Below, one piece after another: positions 42,430 to 54,000 of a stretch of DNA of 64,000 nucleotides; position 1 is the stretch's first letter, and each line of letters starts with the position of its first letter. Where the stretch lies: contig CAXARO010000904.1 of the NCBI GenBank assembly GCA_963971305.1, positions 35,474 through 99,473 on the forward strand. The letters are read 5' to 3'. The translations under genes were made by a program, and so were the position numbers. Source of the stretch: Arcuatula senhousia. Taxonomy: Eukaryota > Mollusca > Bivalvia > Mytilida > Mytilidae. Below the pieces are notes generated by a model that saw nothing but the letters and a program-made list of their open reading frames with translations, did not search any database and was not told where the DNA came from.

Positions 42430-42960
42430 ATTTTTTGATTTGCATAAAATAAGTGCATGATTTTATTTATATTTTTCACAGGTTTCCTTTGGTCGCATCT
42501 ACAGCGAAAATCATTTCAAGGCAAAAGTTCTACATTTACAGTATTGTTTTCAAAGAAAACTTTTGGTTGCCCCCCCTTTTCAGCAGCAAACAAACCCATA
42601 ATACATGTGGCAACATCTATAATAACCATTACTGGCAACACAACCTGCACTATGTACAGCACCCTATTTTGGTAATCTATATGTTCACCTGTTTGATACT
42701 TGTGCATTTCTTTTTGTTTCATGGTTAGAAGAAACTTGTCTCCCAATCCAATAAAACTGTATTTAAATAGAAATCCCTATATGAGAACAGGGGTTCAACA
42801 CTTTCAACATACTGCAGGTTCAAAAAGGCTTACTTAAAATATTTTTTCTTGCACATTACTAATTAGGACTTCTGAAAACATACATGTCATTTGTGAAGGT
42901 CATTATTTTTTTCAATTTCGAAAGTAAGGACTGCCAAATGATTATAATTTGGATTTTCAA
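42430..42960. other. Unrecognised DNA after the retrotransposon tail
   Basis: Overlapping 91- and 72-codon + ORFs (42453-42728) are hydrophobic and unlike any family I know. No clear gene. Confidence 0.35.
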
Positions 42961-43100
42961 GGTTGTTTGTTTGTTTGTTTGTTTGTTATGGTTAAACACC
43001 ATTTTCAACGCACCTGGGCCATATAGGGCGGTCAGTTTTAATGGTGGAGGAAATTTGAGTACCCAGAAGAAACCAACAACCTTGGGCAGGTAACTGATAA

Positions 43101-44085
43101 GGCACAGGATACGGTTACGGCAGATTTGGGCAAAGACGAAAATCGGGAACGGATGACGGGGCGGGGACCGAATCATTTATGACCGTAACAATAAGTTTCT
43201 TATTATTACGGCATTTAATATAATTACGGCAAAATGATATTGTGACGATATGAAATAAAGAGTGACATAACTATTATGAATTCATTTAATCACAACAGGG
43301 CAAACGCTTCTTTTCTAAATTTAACTTAAAAGTAATTTTGGTAACTTATTGCACATGCGACACAAGCAATATGTGGTTTTCAGATTTTATCTTATTCCTG
43401 CGCATTTCAGGGAAATACATGCCGCAGTGTGTACATGGGTGGAACAAACTGTTCAGCGGTTTCATGCTTCATTTTTTTTTCTTCAGAACAACACGCAATT
43501 TTTGTTGATTCCATCCTTCGAGGGTAGAAAAAACCGCTTTACTCGACTAATGTTAATGTCATAGGCGGATCCAGGGGGGGGCTGGGGGGCCCGCCCCCCC
43601 CTTTTGGCGGAAAAATTTGGTTGAATATATAAGAAATCATTGAAGCATCACCAAAGCGGGCCCCCTCTTAGGCCAGTCAGAGGGCCCCCTCTTTTCAGAA
43701 TCTCTGGATCCGCCTCTGAATGTTTTTGTCTAGAATTTGTGTAGGTAAGTTAGTTTCCTCAGTTTGAGTTATGTTTTCGGTAACGATTTTATGGCCATCA
43801 ATTAGAACAAGCTGAATATTTCTACATTTGTTTTAAGTATCTTATTCAGCATTACTTTATTTAAAAAGTTGCGGAAGAAGTTAAGATAGAAATATCATTA
43901 TGTTTGGTAATTCTCTTACGCGAGATTTGCCGTTATAATAAATGCCGTAATGATAAAAAAAAATCTTATTGTTACGGTCATAAATGAATCGGTCTCTGTC
44001 CCGTCATCCGTTCCCGATTTTCGTCTTTGCCGTAACAATAAGAATTTCTTATTGTTACGGTTTTGCCGTAATCGTATCCTGTGCC
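43101..44085. mobile_element. Foldback element with 9-bp target-site duplication (Mutator-like)
   Basis: The ends GGCACAGGATACG and CGTATCCTGTGCC are inverted. Inverted similarity continues inward over about 100 bp (TTACGGCA, AAGACGAAAATCGGGAACGG, ATGACGGG, TCATTTATGACCGTAACAAT). The flanks are AACTGATAA (43092-43100) and AACTGACAA (44086-44094), a 9-bp duplication with one mismatch. The length of the duplication and the long arms suggest a non-autonomous Mutator-like element. No transposase. Another small element lies inside it. Confidence 0.85.
43563..43715. mobile_element. Small MITE with AGGCGGATCC ends, nested
   Basis: AGGCGGATCCAG at the left and CTGGATCCGCCT at the right are perfect inverted copies. 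The interior holds G- and C-rich runs (GGGGGGGCTGGGGGGCCC, GGGCCCCCTCTT repeated). Common in bivalve DNA. No clear target-site duplication. Confidence 0.75.
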
Positions 44086-44215
44086 AACTGACAAACCTTA
44101 TCACAAAATGATGGGGAAGTCCCTTTTTTGAAAATTACAAACTGGACTCGAACACCACCTAAGAGATCATCGGCTAGTGATCATTAGTGTGGTATTTAAA
44201 CCAGCGCATTAGACC

Positions 44216-44397
44216 AATTAGCGGCCATCCAAGTATGGTAAATATGACGTTAACCATGAATCATGACTTTGCATTAAAATATATCATTATGATTGTAAGA
44301 TACAGTCATATAAACACATTAGCATTAATGTGTGCGAACATTTACTACAAACACATTAGAATCATTCTTTAAATTTACTTTGTACCAAAATATAACT
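44216..44397. other. Spacer between repeats
   Basis: AT-rich, no gene or repeat recognised. Confidence 0.3.
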
Positions 44398-46106
44398 AGA
44401 GCCTCCCAGAAGCCTGAATCGCTCACCTGGTCTTGCTGTCAACCCTATGAAGAACTTTGTAGAGCTATTGAATAAGCTGAACATTTGCTTTTCTCTTTCA
44501 GCAATAGTTTTCATTCTGAAGGCCAAAAATGTGCAAAATGTTATGTTTAGGTTCGTCTGAACACTTTGACTCTATAGAGACTCTTGTTAAGAGCTTAATG
44601 ACCTGAACATTTAAGCAAGCAACAACTTTTCTGTATCTGCTATAATTTTTTCATTATATAAACCAAAAGGCCGTGGCTATTTTGCCGTAACATAAAAAAA
44701 TCTTTATTTCTGCATATTTTCCATTTATTCCATTCACTATATAATAGAAATGTTACGGCAAAATAGCCTGGGAGACTATTTTGCCGGTTACGGCATAATA
44801 GCCACCGCCAAACCAAAAACATGAAAACATGTTAATTTAGGGGCTGTAATCCCTATAAGGGATCATCTGACAACTTCAACCCTATGAATGCTTTTATAGA
44901 GCTAAATGACCTGCACATTTAAGCAAGCAACAGCTTTTCTCCATCTGCTATAGGCCAAAAACACTATTTTTCGTCTTTAAGGGGCTGTAACCCCTATAAG
45001 GGGTCATCTGACAGCTTCGACCCTATGACGACTTTTGTAGAGCTAAATGAGCTGAACATTAAAGCAAGCATATTTTTCATTCTATAGGCCAAAACCACTG
45101 TTTTTCGCCTTTAAGGGGCTGTTACCCCTATAAGGGGTCATCTGAAAACTTCAACTCCCGTGGAGACTTTTTTAGAGCTAAATGAGCTGAAACATTTAAG
45201 CAAGCAAAAGCTATTCTCTATCTGCAATAGTTTTCATTCTATAGGCCAAAAACACTATTTTTCACTTTAAGGGGCTGTTCATCTTACAACTTCGACCCTA
45301 TGAAGACTTTTGTAGAGCTAAATGAGCTGAACATTTAAGCAAGCAACAGCTTTTCTCTATCTGCAATAGTTTTCATTTTATAGGCCAAAAACACTAATTT
45401 TCGCCTTTAAGGGACTGTAACCCCTATAAGGGGTCATCTGACAACTTAGACCCTTTGCAGACTTTTGTAGAGCTAAATGAGCTGAACATTTCAGCAAGCA
45501 ACAGCTTTTCCCTATCTGCAATAATTTTCATTCTTTAGGCCAAAAAACACTATGTTTCGCCTTTAATGGGCTGTAACCTCTATAAGGGGTCATCTGACAA
45601 CTTTGACCCTATGCAGACTTTTGTAGAGCTAAATGAGCTGAACATTTAGGCAAGCAACAGCTTTTCTATATTTGCAATAGTTTTCATTCTATAAGCCAAA
45701 AACATGAAAAAATGCTATTTTTCACCTTTAAGGGGCTGTAACCCTTATAAGAGATCAACTTCGACTAAATAAAGACTTTTGTAGAACTTTTGATGCTGAA
45801 GCAGAAGGGTGGCATTATATTTCATCTGTCTCTTATACTTTTTGATTTTCAAGCCAAAAATAGTAGTCTGACCCCTCTGGTCTATTTTAAGTAACGATGG
45901 CCATGTTTTTTGACGGATCAAAAATCGAAACACAAGTTGGTGCAGGACACCCTAAGGATCACATTAAATTCTGTTCAGTACTTTCAGAGGAGAAGATTTT
46001 TGAAAAATTGTTAACAGACGACAGAAGTCGACGAAGACGACAGATGACGATGGACGCCAAGTGATGGTAATAGCTCACAAGGACCTTAGGTCTAGGTGAG
46101 CTAAAA
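44398..46106. mobile_element. Hairpin-ended element, GCTCACCTG family, copy 2 with many core units
   Basis: Starts GAGCCTCCCAGAAGCCTGAA then TCGCTCACCTGG. About eight core units of 130-150 bp follow, each with AGGGGCTGTAACCCCTATAA, GGTCATCTGACAACTTCGAC, TTTTGTAGAGCTAAATGAGC and AGCAAGCAACAGCTTTTCTC. It ends with the GGTCTGACCCC/AAGATTTTTGAAAAATTG segment, GACGACAGATGACGATGGAC and the terminal hairpin AGCTCAC...GTGAGCT (about 46073-46102). A MITE interrupts the first unit at 44669. Confidence 0.82.
44669..44809. mobile_element. 141-bp foldback MITE with exact 9-bp target-site duplication
   Basis: Left end GGCCGTGGCTATTTTGCCGT; reverse complement of the right end GGCGGTGGCTATTATGCCGT. AAACCAAAA directly flanks both sides (44660-44668 and 44810-44818). 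An inner copy of the end (TTACGGCAAAATAGCC) lies near 44755. GGC ends, TTACGGCA and 9-bp duplications are shared with the 985-bp element at 43101, so both probably used the same Mutator-like transposase. Confidence 0.88.
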
Positions 46107-46618
46107 ATGGGTCAAGGACAGAAATGGCCGGATTTCGTTAAACAGGAAGTATATGTGCCACAGACCTGAAATCACCATGTTATTGGAGCACACGTTGATG
46201 CTGCATACTAAATATCAAGTGGCTTTAATAAGCATTTGCTGAGAAAACTGTTACAAAAATTCTGTCTCGCCTTCATGCCGCCTGTCCCCTAACTTTCACC
46301 ATTTTATAACCCAGAATTTTCACTCCGTGAAATCTAGCCAATAAAATGTACATTTAATTAAGTATACATTATATACTTTTTTGTAACTAAATGATAATTA
46401 AATGATTTGATACTATATATTTATTAAGCATCTTTAACAATGGAAGCACTTTTATATAACAGTTACTGTTATATTGTTTAACAATATAATTTTATTAAAA
46501 ATAAACTTCAAAAAATGATTTTGATTTTTGTCTTAGATGAGGATGATGATTCTTATTATGTATAACATGGATTTGTATATAACATATGAAAATTGTTAAA
46601 TACATAAAAAATCAAATT
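46107..46618. other. AT-rich spacer
   Basis: The first 180 bp (GGCCGGATTTCGTTAAACAG, ACTGTTACAAAAATTCTGTC, TCGCCTTCATGCCGCC) resemble fragments of other tandem-core repeats in the window. The remainder has no gene. Confidence 0.35.
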
Positions 46619-46624
46619 AACACT

Positions 46625-46760
46625 TAGGGCTGCCAACTTTTGAAATTTTGAAGTTGAGTTTTTAGGTATTTCTGTGATCTTTCATATTATTATATTCAAT
46701 ATACAATTAGGACAAAAAAATTGGAAAAACCAGTGAAAATTGGGAAAGTTGGCAGCCCTG
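46625..46760. mobile_element. 136-bp MITE, hAT-like ends
   Basis: TAGGGCTGCCAACTTT and AAAGTTGGCAGCCCTG are inverted copies, with AACACT flanking both sides (46619-46624, 46761-46766). CAGGGCTGCCAAC-type ends are usual for hAT-derived MITEs; assignment is by that resemblance. Confidence 0.7.
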
Positions 46761-47140
46761 AACACTTAATATACCATGTACATGTAAACTGTTAAACATA
46801 CAAAATTTTCTCCAAAGTAACCAATGATTTGTTTCTCTTTTTTTCTTGTATTTTAGTGCAGAGTACATTCTGATACAGAAAATATACCCCAACCTTAGAC
46901 GTGTTTATAGACGCCCACTCTCTCCAAATAATTTTAGGAAGATTAGCCATTAGTGTCATTAAACAAGCAAGCAGCCGACAACATATGGAAGTGTTTGCTG
47001 CATGATGCCATGCAACTCATCCCAGATTGAAAAAATATTTCAGTGTTTCCAAAAGAAATATGTTCAGATTTTGATCTTACATCAGCTGGTTTTGATCATG
47101 ATGCAAATTAAGTATGAGGTTATCATGATTTATGAAATAT

Positions 47141-47364
47141 ACTGTGGTTTCATTATTATTTGTGGGGTATCAATTTTTGTGGTTTTCGTGGGTAGCTTTC
47201 ACCCTCAAAATTTGATATCCAATGAAAAGGAAATTTATCATTATTTTGTATGCTGCAGACAACAGAACCATGAATTAAAGAATCCAGGAAATGATCCTTT
47301 TTCATTAAACCACAAAATTGATACCCACGATATTTATTATTGATAAATAAATGAATTCACAGTA
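47141..47364. mobile_element. ACTGTGG-family palindromic MITE, copy 1
   Basis: Starts ACTGTGGTTTCATTATTATT and ends AATGAATTCACAGT. Internal halves are roughly self-complementary (GGTATCAATTTTTGTGGTTT against AAACCACAAAATTGATACCC). Other copies lie at 51198, 59511, 62818 and 63410. Confidence 0.8.
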
Positions 47365-47425
47365 TATTACTTTTTATGTAAATAGAAACAAGCAAGCAAC
47401 TTAAAAGAGAAGCCAACTATTTTAT

Positions 47426-47503
47426 TATGGGCCGATTTCGTTATGTGCCGATTCTGTTATGGACCGATTACGCGATGGACCAATTTTGTGATGGGCCGAT
47501 AAC
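47426..47503. repeat. 16-bp tandem repeat, five units
   Basis: Variants of TATGGGCCGATTTCGT in direct succession (ATGGGCCGAT, ATGTGCCGAT, ATGGACCGAT, ATGGACCAAT, ATGGGCCGAT). Confidence 0.75.
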
Positions 47504-47768
47504 TCCAGACACCAAAGAGAATCTTCAATGGAAAAAAAATATTGTTATATAAAAATAATGAAATAAGAAGTATAACTGTGCAACAGATAAATGGACAAAA
47601 GACAAACAATTGAGAAAATTAAGATCTGTCAAGTGGGAAAAATATATATGATTGTCATAGCAAATATTTGAATCAAAAGGAAGCATAAATATACTAAAGG
47701 TCAAACTTGCAAAACAACATGACTAAGAATCATCTTAGACAATACATTACTGTAATCAATAAAAAAAT
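47504..47768. other. AT-rich spacer
   Basis: Nothing recognised. Confidence 0.3.
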
Positions 47769-47958
47769 CTGTAAACATACTTATTTCACGATTTTACGAT
47801 TTTACTCAAGTTAGCAGGTACTAAATTTCATGTTTTCTACTACTTATTCTATTCATTTGATACAAAATATTCCTTTTTTAGGTATTTAATTTCATGAAAA
47901 ATGCTTGACTGTGAAATCTGTGAAAATAAATACCTCACAAAAATAAGTATGTTTACAG
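47769..47958. mobile_element. MITE with CTGTAAACATACTTATTT ends
   Basis: The right end AAATAAGTATGTTTACAG is the exact inverse of the left end over 18 bp. Further inside, TTTCATGTTTTCTACTACTT and TAATTTCATGAAAAATGC show weaker pairing. No ORF. Confidence 0.8.
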
Positions 47959-48897
47959 TATGTGTTTAGCTTGTAAAAAATCCTTGGAGCAACATAACCC
48001 TGCCTGTCCATTCAAATCAGATCAATAAAGTTAGGAAAATATGAGGTCAAGAACAGCTTGTAAATTTTAATAAGTCATTAGAGAGTGTTGCTTTACTTTT
48101 TTTAAAACAAATAATGTGTTCTAGCATTGCAAAAAATTGAATTGAAATATTTATGTGACTTAAAGTAAAAATAGACAAATGTAATGAGATATATCACAAT
48201 TAGTTTAACAACAAAATATTATTAAATACAAAATATAAAACAATAAAAAACATTATAAAATATATAAAATTTTGCATAACAATAACTGGTAAATATATTT
48301 TGGAATTCCTTAAAATCATATGATATTATTAAAAATACATATTTATACAGTGCAAATGCTAATTAAATGACAAAAGCTTATTATTAGTGCCTATGGATTT
48401 AGAATATAAAACAAGCACTGATTACATAAAATGTGCACCATTAAAAATTTAGTTTATGGCTTCTATAAACCATAAAATTATTACATACAGTTAATACTTA
48501 TAAACAAATTTATTGATATATTCGGAATGTAAGTTTAGTAATTTTTCCATGAAAATAATAAAAATTCTGTTAAAATTCAATTAAATTGATTTATTAGTAT
48601 TTCAACCTGTCAATCCATTGCATGTTGCGTCCGTGCAACTGAAAAGTGTGCATAAACTTTATTGTTGTATGGATTCGATAATACTTTCTTTATGATATTA
48701 GACATAGTTTAAGTGATCGTTAAACAAATCAAATTCTTTTGATTTTTAAAAGTTTACAAGAAAATGAACCCATGCAGTTTTCTTTCAATGCCATTGCAAC
48801 TCATAATTTTCTAAACTGTATTTATTTGGTAATGGATTTAAATTCTTAGTATGAACTTTTAACTACAACAATAATTGTAAGACAAAACAAGTAATAC
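47959..48897. other. AT-rich DNA without recognised features
   Basis: Very AT-rich; I see no gene, RNA gene or repeat family here. Confidence 0.45.
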
Positions 48898-49816
48898 TGT
48901 GAGCGAGCTCACAAAAGGATACCCCCCGCTTCATATTGGACTCTGTACTGTAAAAAAATCTCAAGTCCAGTTATCTCCCCTAAATGATAACTGAGAGCAA
49001 TACAAAGTCTTCATGCACAGCTACAGATGATGTACTTCCTCCATGTAAAGTTTCATCAAAATCCATCAAGCGGTTTAGGAGAAGTTGCGCTTACGGGTTT
49101 CCCATTGAATAATGTATTAAAAAAGTCTAAGTCCAATTATCTCCCCTGAATGATGTCTGATTGCGATGAAAATTCTTCATGCACATTTACATATGCCGTA
49201 CTTCCTTCATGTAAAGTTTCATCAAAATCTTTCAAGCGGTTTAGGAGGAGTTGCGCTTACGAGGTCTCCTATTTAAAAAGTCTAAGTCCAATTATCTCCC
49301 CTGAATGGATGAAAATTCTTCATGCATATTTACATATGGTGTACTTCCTTCATATAAAGTTTCATCAAAATCTTCCAAGGGTTTAAGGAGGAGTTGCGCT
49401 TACAAGGTCTCCTATTCAAAAAGTCTAAGTCCAATTATCTCCCCTGAATGATGTCTGATTGCGATGAAAGTTCGTCATGCACATCTACATATGGTGTACT
49501 TCCTTCATGTAAAGTTTCATCAAAATCTTTCAAGCAGTTTAGGAGGAGTTGCGCTTACGAGGTCTCCCATTGAATAATGTATTTAAAAAGTTCAAGTCCA
49601 ATTATCTCCCCTGAATGATGTCCGAGTGCGATGAAAATTCTTCATGCACATCCACATATGATGTACTTTCTTTATGTAAAGTTTCAATAAAAGCCTTCAA
49701 GGAGTTTTGGAGGAGAAGCGCTTACAAGTTATGTGGACAGACGGACGGACGGACAGACAGACAGACAGACAGGGTGTTTCCTATATACCCCCCAAATTTT
49801 GTTTGCGGGGGGTATA
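48898..49816. mobile_element. Hairpin-ended tandem-core element, GATACCCCC family, copy with five cores
   Basis: 5' hairpin TGTGAGCGAGCTCACA then GGATACCCCCC. Five cores contain AAGTTTCATCAAAATC (AAG at 49048, 49214, 49357, 49512, 49679; spacing 143-167), each followed by a GCGGTTTAGGAGGAGTTGCG-like block. A (GGAC)n/(AGAC)n run lies at 49738-49772. The terminal hairpin is TATACCCCCC...GGGGGGTATA (about 49783-49816). Same family as the 2.5-kb element at 19881 but a different subfamily. Confidence 0.85.
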
Positions 49817-51046
49817 AAAATGAATATTTGCCCTGTACACTGTCCCTTTTTATCGCTGTTTTCATATTAAAACAAAAGTCATTTACTTTAAGTGTTTAAA
49901 ATGTAAAAGTTACCTCATCTAATTTTTTAACCAATAAAAAAATAATGTAAGAGCCTTATCTGTTTTTGGAAAAAAAATGGTTTGAGAAGCTTACTTTTCT
50001 TTTGCCTTAAATATTAAAAACCAAAGAATATGGAATATGTGCCAGAAAGACACAAATGTTTGATTATTGTATTAAAAGATTTAGAATACAGTTTCTACAA
50101 GTACTAATATCTCAATTATTATTATCAAATCATAAATTGAGAAGAATATACAACATATACAATAAAATAGTGAATATAAATTATCATGGAATAGATATAA
50201 ATAAATACAGTGAATTTGGAGTGAAATAAATTTCTAAATATTCACTGATTGAATAACAGGATTTATTTAACTTGCATACAAATTTATCAAACCATAGTGA
50301 AGTTTCATGCGAAAAATCCATAACATAGGTAAAATACACAATTCATTGATAAATAATTTCATTCAATTGCATTATTTTGATGATATTTTTGTCACCATTA
50401 TTCAAATTATCTATATGATAAATAGTATAACTAATTCCTGGTTACAAATATCAATTTTAATGTCACTTGTGTCGAAAAGGGGATTAAACACAAGTGCAGA
50501 AAAAGCTGTGACATTAAAATTAATATCAGTCACCCCTCATTTATACTACTATAACAAATTGTAAAATGATTTGTTTATTTGATTTGATCATTTGCATTAT
50601 GATTTAAAAAGCATTTGATTAACAGATTTTAAAAAAATCAGATCTACCTATACACTAGTTACAAATTTTGAACAGAGATTGCTAGTCAAATTAATACACT
50701 GTATAAAAACACATATTTTAAAGACAAGCAGAAACATAAAAATAGCTACAAAAATATAAAATATGGTGAATACATGAGATTCATGAAAACAAAAATGGAT
50801 TTCTTATATATCAACAACATGATCTGTAATGATTTAGCAAACATTACTTAGTGAGTAACAAGTTTATATATGAGATTTTTTTTATATTTTGTAGAATTTG
50901 TAAATTTTGAATGAGCATATAAACTGAAAAAAACATGTTAAAAGTGTCTCTTAACAAAGTGAGTTAATTGAAATGTTTAATCAATGTATTTATTTTCTCT
51001 TAATAATGTTAACTGTATACATTTTTGTTACAATGTTTTAACATTT
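49817..51046. other. 3' flank of the plexin gene
   Basis: AT-rich. Contains the 31-bp string shared with 27110 (50023-50053) and an 85-codon + ORF (50307-50564) without recognisable features. On the - strand an AATAAA lies at 50989-50994, about 53 bp past the plexin stop, and is a candidate polyadenylation signal. Confidence 0.45.
50989..50994 (-). promoter_or_regulatory. Candidate polyadenylation signal of the plexin gene
   Basis: AATAAA on the - strand some 53 bp downstream of the TAG at 51047-51049. The position is plausible but this AT-rich flank has many similar hexamers. Confidence 0.35.
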
Positions 51047-54000
51047 CTAGCATCCTTCCATCTTTTCAATAATGGCTTCAAGCTTACTGCCAAATTGCAT
51101 ATCCTTTGCTTCATTTTGTTCCTCAAAATCTTCTAGTATCTGTAAAACATAAGAAACTAGTTATTATCAGGTCATGGAGGTCATGAATTTCAAATATACT
51201 GTGGTTTCATTATTATTCATGAAGTACCAATTTTCGTGGTTTTTGTGGGTGGCTTTTAACCACGAAAATTGATGTCCCACATAAAGGAAATTTAACATTG
51301 ATCTGTATTCTGCAGTGTTCAAAACCATGAATTCAAAAATCCACGAACTGATCCTTTTCCATCAAACCACGAAATTTGGTACCCACGAAAATAAATGAAT
51401 CCACAGTAATTAATTCAAGAGACAATCAACAGTAAAGAAATAATGTTCCACATTTGGCTTATCGTATTTCAATCAGAAAGTAAATGTGTCTCTTGTGGCT
51501 TGGCATATATTTGTTGAAATTGCATATTTTTATAGTTGTTGCTGCAGTTGTGTTCTGATCATGGTTCTGTTGTTGTTGATTGAAAGTATACAAAATTTTA
51601 TGAATATCCAATTAAGGTTTTTGATAAACTAACTCAAAGGCAATTGTAAACTTGAGGTGTGGACAGGCATATAGACTAAAAGAACTGTAAGTAATGCATC
51701 TTTTGTTGGTGAGCCATAAATAGTTTTTTGTAAAAGTACTATCGTTTATGGAGTATCAATATTTGTAGATTTTGTGAGCCAATTCAAATAGGAGGAATAT
51801 TTCCTACTTTTTTGTACAGTAGAGTTATCTAAACAACAGATTCTAGAATCACTTATCAAGTAAAGTTTGGCTAATCCAAGAAAACTGAAACCAATGAATA
51901 AAGCACTTCCACACTAAGTTGAGCAAAAGTAAAAGAAAGTTCTTTCTTTACCTCATTCTGATGTTTAGAAATGAATTTGTATATCTCATCAAGTACAGCT
52001 TGTTTGGAGAACTGCAGCTGTGTATTTTGCATCTGAAAAATATTTAGAAGATCATATTTTAAGCCTAAAAAGTGCACATCACTGGAGAAAGTGTTTCTGA
52101 AGCAGCAAAGAATCTAAATTGTTATAGACTGTGATTGCAATTTATTGTTGTGTAAAAAACCTGAAGACAATTGGGAGTCTAATACTGCTAGGTTCATCTT
52201 AAAGTTGCTTTGCTTTGGATTGTATAGTTTTGTAAGCTTTTCATGCCCAATCTATAAAAGCAGGAGGCATATAGTGTTTATGTCCTTCCATTCATTCCAG
52301 ATGTTTGAAGATGTTGCATCATGTCTATTGGACATATTCTTGTTTGCATACATTCTTGTACATTACAAAGGGCAGTTAATTTGAGTGACGAGGGAACTGC
52401 CAACCTTGTGGAAGTAACTGACGAGTAAAATTGCACATTTGTAAGTGTCAAATTGATCCTGATCTTTATACCGGTTCTAAACATGCACTGGAATAGTGAA
52501 AGCTGATCTACTAAGACCTTATGGGGATGATGAAGTCACTGTCTAATTACTTAGGCCACATAAAAAAAATCATTAGCTTCTCAGGCCACTTTTCAAATTT
52601 TTTAATGAGGCAGGGAGGAACCTTTTTTTTATTTTCTTTGTTTTTTTCTTAAAAAAATTGTTGCTTCTCAGGCCATTTTTAAAAATTTTTGACGAGGCAG
52701 GGCAGCTCCTTTTTTTTTTTTTTTGCATGTTCCATCCAATTTGACAAAGGCTGCTGCATTGTCGGCTTTAATTGAATTTAAAAAATCCCCAAGCGTACTC
52801 TCTGTCATATAATCGCAATGAATTGTCCACGGTTTTATTGTTTTTCCTCCCGAGAGGACACCAAAGACGATGCCATGAGGGCGGAAGTAAAAAAACTATG
52901 TAGATTTAAATCACCACGCAACGTGCTAAAGCGTGTTCATGAAAACGTTTCGCTGATTAAGATCGCAATCATAAATTTTACCGGTAACGGAAACAGACGC
53001 GAAAAATTTCTGGGCGGGACGCGGAACTGCCGATTTTTATTTTTTTTTTATATATGATAAAAAACAACGAATGCGGGGGGTTTTAGGGAGACGCGGCGGG
53101 GCCTGAGAAGCTAATGATATTTTTTTTTGGCCTTACCGATGAAATTTGTTCCAATGAGCTCCAGAACTCTCCTTCACTGGCATCTTCAACTGACACAAAG
53201 AAATGATGAACTTGTTTCCTGTATTCAGGGATGTCGTTACAGAACAAAAGTTTCTGAGAGGAAGATTCCTGTCAAAATAATTACATCAATCATTAATTAA
53301 ACAAATATATGCGTTTGTTTTGTAATATCTTAATTTTGCATAGCAGTGAAACCCAAATATATTGTATCTATAACAAGAGGCTCCCAGGAGCCTGAATCGC
53401 TCACCTGATCTCTTATGCTAAAGCCTCTTACTTAGTGTGCAACATGGTCTACATGTACTTGGTAAGTAACATTTAAAAGAAACAAGTTACGATAACACCC
53501 TCAACAACAAGAATACAAAGTTACAAAGCTTTCCATTTGAAAAACCAAACAAGTTGAAAGGGGGATAATTAAAAGGTTGATCTGATTATTTTGACCCAGA
53601 ATCCATTTTGTAGATCCCAATAAGCTGAACATTTTTGCAATGCTAACTTTTCCTTTAGCTCTTATGGTTTTTAAGATAAAGTTCAAAAACTGTGAAAATG
53701 GTCAATTTCGACGATTAAGGGGAAAAAACTCCTCCACAACTTTGACTCAATGAAGAATTTTATAGAGCTTTTGATAAGGTTGCTTCAGATTTTCTCTATC
53801 TCTTATACTTTGTGAGCTATAAGCCAAAAACAATGGTCTGACCCCCCTGTTCTATTCTTAGCAAGGCGGCCATCTTGGTTGGTCGGTGTGCATAAATTTC
53901 ACAAACTTGGTAGAGGACATCCTAAAGATCAAGTATAAAGTTTCAAAGCAATCCTTTCAAGAAGATCTTTGAAGAAAAGTTAACAACGGATGACAGACGC

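Larger units (their letters stand above)
42961..44215. repeat. Dispersed repeat (GGCAGTCAGTTTTAATG family), split by an insertion
   Basis: A (GTTT)n head at 42962-42988 is followed by CCATATAGGGCGGTCAGTTT and CCTTGGGCAGGTAACTGA to 43100; after the inserted element it resumes at 44086 with AACTGACAAACCTTATCAC and GGGGAAGTCCC to about 44215. Related copies lie at 58730-58900 (uninterrupted) and, partly, near 56070-56160. No ORF. Confidence 0.65.

Noticed and set aside
42453..42746. Overlapping ORFs on both strands (91, 72 and 76 codons)
   Set aside because: Mutually overlapping, low-complexity hydrophobic translations without motif support.
52818..53057. 79-codon ORF in the GC-rich part of the intronic element, as a plexin exon
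   Set aside because: It is on the opposite strand to plexin, and the flanking exons join in phase without it.
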